Assembly (NCBI GenBank): GCA_002454335.1
Contig: DKIP01000060.1
Coordinates: 1 to 15,842 of the forward strand
Origin: Cytophagaceae bacterium UBA6715
GTDB taxonomy: Bacteria; Bacteroidota; Bacteroidia; Cytophagales; Spirosomataceae
Length of the DNA: 15,842 nt
Reading direction: 5' to 3'
The translations under genes were made by a program, and so were the position numbers. This document shows positions 14,399 to 15,842 of this stretch, piece after piece (the stretch's first letter is position 1; each line of letters starts with the position of its first letter). The notes beneath the pieces were generated by a model. The model saw only the letters and a program-made list of their open reading frames with translations. It did no database searches and was not told the DNA's origin.

Positions 14399-15082
14399 TT
14401 ACTTAAACACGCCTTGCGGATCAGGCAATTTTTCCGCTAAACTATGTCCTAAATTTAAATCCAACTGCGTGATATCCAGCTTTCTACATTCATGCAAATA
14501 GGCCCAGGCATTCTCATATTTTTCCTGCAAATAGGCCACTTGCGCGCGCTTCATCCAAGCCGTAGCATAATTTGGTGTTTGTAACAAGGCCTTTTGCAAT
14601 AATGCATCGGTTTCTTCCAAAGTACCACAATCCATGGACTTCAAATAACAACTCAATTTTACAATCGCTAAGTCCACGCGAAGAATACTTTGCGTACTAT
14701 CTAAGGCCAAACCTTTGGATAAAAACTCGATGGCTTTTGGAAAATCTTGTCGCTGGAAAGTAATCACGCCTAACCCCCAATAGGAATCAACAGCCTGACT
14801 ATCAAGTGCTTGAACTAGATTAAATCGATAAGTTGCAGTGTCCAAATGTCCCGACGAGACAAATTCCCAAGCGCGCTCAGAAAAGAATTCCACTGCCTCT
14901 TTACGTGACCCAAAACTAGCATCACAAGACTCCACGAATTGCGTTAATTCCTTTTGGTCTTTGGCAGATAAGACCTTTTGACCATATAGTGGCAGGTATT
15001 TTGCCTCTTTAGGCCCTGCTGTTTGTTGGGCCAAAGCTAAGCTTCCAACAAACATAAACAAACTGATTAGTAGTACTTTCAT
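14399..15082 (-). CDS. Exported TPR-repeat protein
   Basis: A 227-residue protein with a signal peptide (MKVLLISLFMFVGSLALA, expected cut before QQ) and tetratricopeptide-like helices from about 63 to 210. The clearest units are KAIEFLSKGLALDST (about 116-130) and YATAWMKRAQVAYLQEKYENAWAYLHECRKLD (172-203). No lipobox cysteine follows the signal peptide, so it is probably periplasmic or secreted. TPR proteins usually act as scaffolds; no partner can be named. The frame is open to 15190, inside the helicase gene, but only the start at 15082 gives a signal peptide and avoids overlap. It follows the helicase after 10 nt and precedes the GH3 gene by 6 nt. Confidence 0.85.
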   Translation of the reverse strand: MKVLLISLFMFVGSLALAQQTAGPKEAKYLPLYGQKVLSAKDQKELTQFVESCDASFGSRKEAVEFFSERAWEFVSSGHLDTATYRFNLVQALDSQAVDSYWGLGVITFQRQDFPKAIEFLSKGLALDSTQSILRVDLAIVKLSCYLKSMDCGTLEETDALLQKALLQTPNYATAWMKRAQVAYLQEKYENAWAYLHECRKLDITQLDLNLGHSLAEKLPDPQGVFK

Positions 15083-15092
15083 CGCTGCAAAT

Positions 15093-15842
15093 CTACCTTT
15101 TCTTTTTAGATGATGGTGCTCCTGGTCGAAATTTTGCATTTTTTCCCGGACGATTATTCCGTTGGGGTGGTTTTGGTGTTGAAACCGCACCTCCTTTAGG
15201 GCCTGTTTTTGTCACCGCTTTTCGTTGTGGAACTTTTTGGCCACTCGCACGAGCCTTAATAACCCATTTTTTCTCGTGAAACGCTCCCTTAAAATCAGGA
15301 TCCTCGCGTTTCCGTTGATCATCAACCGCACGTAACATATCTTGTTGTTCCACAAACGGGGTCTCCTCCCGATTGATTTCTACCGGAAGGTCCTGAATTT
15401 CAATTGTTTGCTGAATAATTTCTTCAATCTTTGCCCAGTGGTATTGCTCCGCCAGGGTAATAAACGTGATCGACTCGCCTACCTGATCCGCCCGACCCGT
15501 CCGACCAATTCGGTGGACATAATCTTCGTAAATCAAAGGAACATCAAAGTTGATGACATGGGAAACTTTGGGAATATCAATACCACGCGCTGCCACATCT
15601 GTTGTCACCAACACCCGAATTAAGCCTTCGCGAAACTGCTGCATGGCGTTGATACGCGTATTTTGGCCTTTATTCGAGTGAATCGCACGCACTTGGTCTT
15701 CGGATAAAACCTTGCGGATTAAGAACTTTTCAACCTGGTTGGCCACGTCCTTACTCCGACAAAAAATCATCACGCGTTCAAAACGATCTTGCTTAAGAAA
15801 ATAGGCCAAAGCATTGATTTTCGTACTTAAATTCGGGGCCTC
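15093..15842 (-). CDS. DEAD-box RNA helicase, C-terminal part (cut by window edge)
   Basis: The frame is open to the window edge, so this is the last 249 residues of a longer gene whose start and DEAD motif lie outside. It contains most of the helicase C-terminal domain: motif IV VMIFCRSK (24-31), motif V TTDVAARGIDIP (80-91) and motif VI HRIGRTGR (110-117). The tail (about 190-249) is basic and low in complexity, with many K, R, P and G, as in RhlE-like helicases, where such tails bind RNA. The family unwinds short RNA duplexes, in ribosome assembly or RNA decay. It is the first visible gene of the helicase-TPR-GH3 run. The exact subfamily cannot be fixed without the N-terminal half. Confidence 0.93.
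   Translation of the reverse strand, partial: EAPNLSTKINALAYFLKQDRFERVMIFCRSKDVANQVEKFLIRKVLSEDQVRAIHSNKGQNTRINAMQQFREGLIRVLVTTDVAARGIDIPKVSHVINFDVPLIYEDYVHRIGRTGRADQVGESITFITLAEQYHWAKIEEIIQQTIEIQDLPVEINREETPFVEQQDMLRAVDDQRKREDPDFKGAFHEKKWVIKARASGQKVPQRKAVTKTGPKGGAVSTPKPPQRNNRPGKNAKFRPGAPSSKKKR

Noticed and set aside
15083..15190. 36-codon upstream extension of the TPR gene
   Set aside because: It overlaps the helicase C-terminus and hides a clear signal peptide that begins at 15082.
15807..15809. TTG at 15809 as a start codon of a small helicase-like protein
   Set aside because: The same frame continues to the window edge with sequence that fits the helicase core, so this is an internal leucine codon.

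Overview
The window looks like chromosomal housekeeping DNA from a member of the Bacteroidota, most likely the Cytophagia/Cytophagales. The evidence is two promoters of the Bacteroidota type (a -7 box TAnnTTTG, one with a perfect TTTG box 19 nt upstream), A/T-rich gene leaders without Shine-Dalgarno sequences, moderate GC, and a gene set typical of the phylum: a PurM-type AIR synthase, cysteine-free HemB, a GH3-like adenylating enzyme, KdsC and a gamma-carbonic-anhydrase-like protein. The genus cannot be fixed from the sequence. No phage, CRISPR array, transposase or complete RNA gene was found.

Layout. Almost everything is on the minus strand. From the left: an Nfu/NifU-type Fe-S carrier (70-663); the ribosomal pair rplU-rpmA (1531 down to 769) with its own promoter at 1605-1635 and an intrinsic terminator at 718-747; a hemB-purM pair (3783 down to 1639) with a promoter at 3802-3833; a small XRE-type regulator (3814-4146) preceded by a perfect 10-bp inverted repeat; and a tight four-gene run read leftward from 11570. 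That run is a 1474-residue exported beta-rich protein of unknown function, a PlsC-like acyltransferase, RecO and an M61-type peptidase, with junctions of 1 nt gap, 11 nt overlap and 4 nt overlap. The only plus-strand genes are kdsC and a gamma-carbonic-anhydrase-like gene (11656-12688), divergent from the big exported protein. The right end carries a leftward run: the C-terminal half of a DEAD-box RNA helicase (cut by the window edge), an exported TPR protein and a GH3-family enzyme.

The 213-bp gap between the carbonic-anhydrase-like gene and the GH3 gene (12689-12901) is the only clearly repetitive DNA. It holds a head-to-head pair of REP-like hairpins bounded by perfect 9-bp inverted ends, a third decayed REP, and short arrays of heptamers in which GAC recurs every 7 nt.

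How the genes may work together. Most are independent housekeeping functions: Fe-S assembly, translation, heme and purine synthesis, recombination repair, Kdo/LPS synthesis and RNA remodelling. The least explained unit is the large exported protein fused in expression with a lysophospholipid-type acyltransferase and divergent from an LPS gene. That context suggests, but does not prove, a role in the cell envelope. Several starts were moved downstream of the longest open frame (rplU, hemB, the large protein, kdsC, the TPR protein) because of family N-termini, signal peptides or promoter position.
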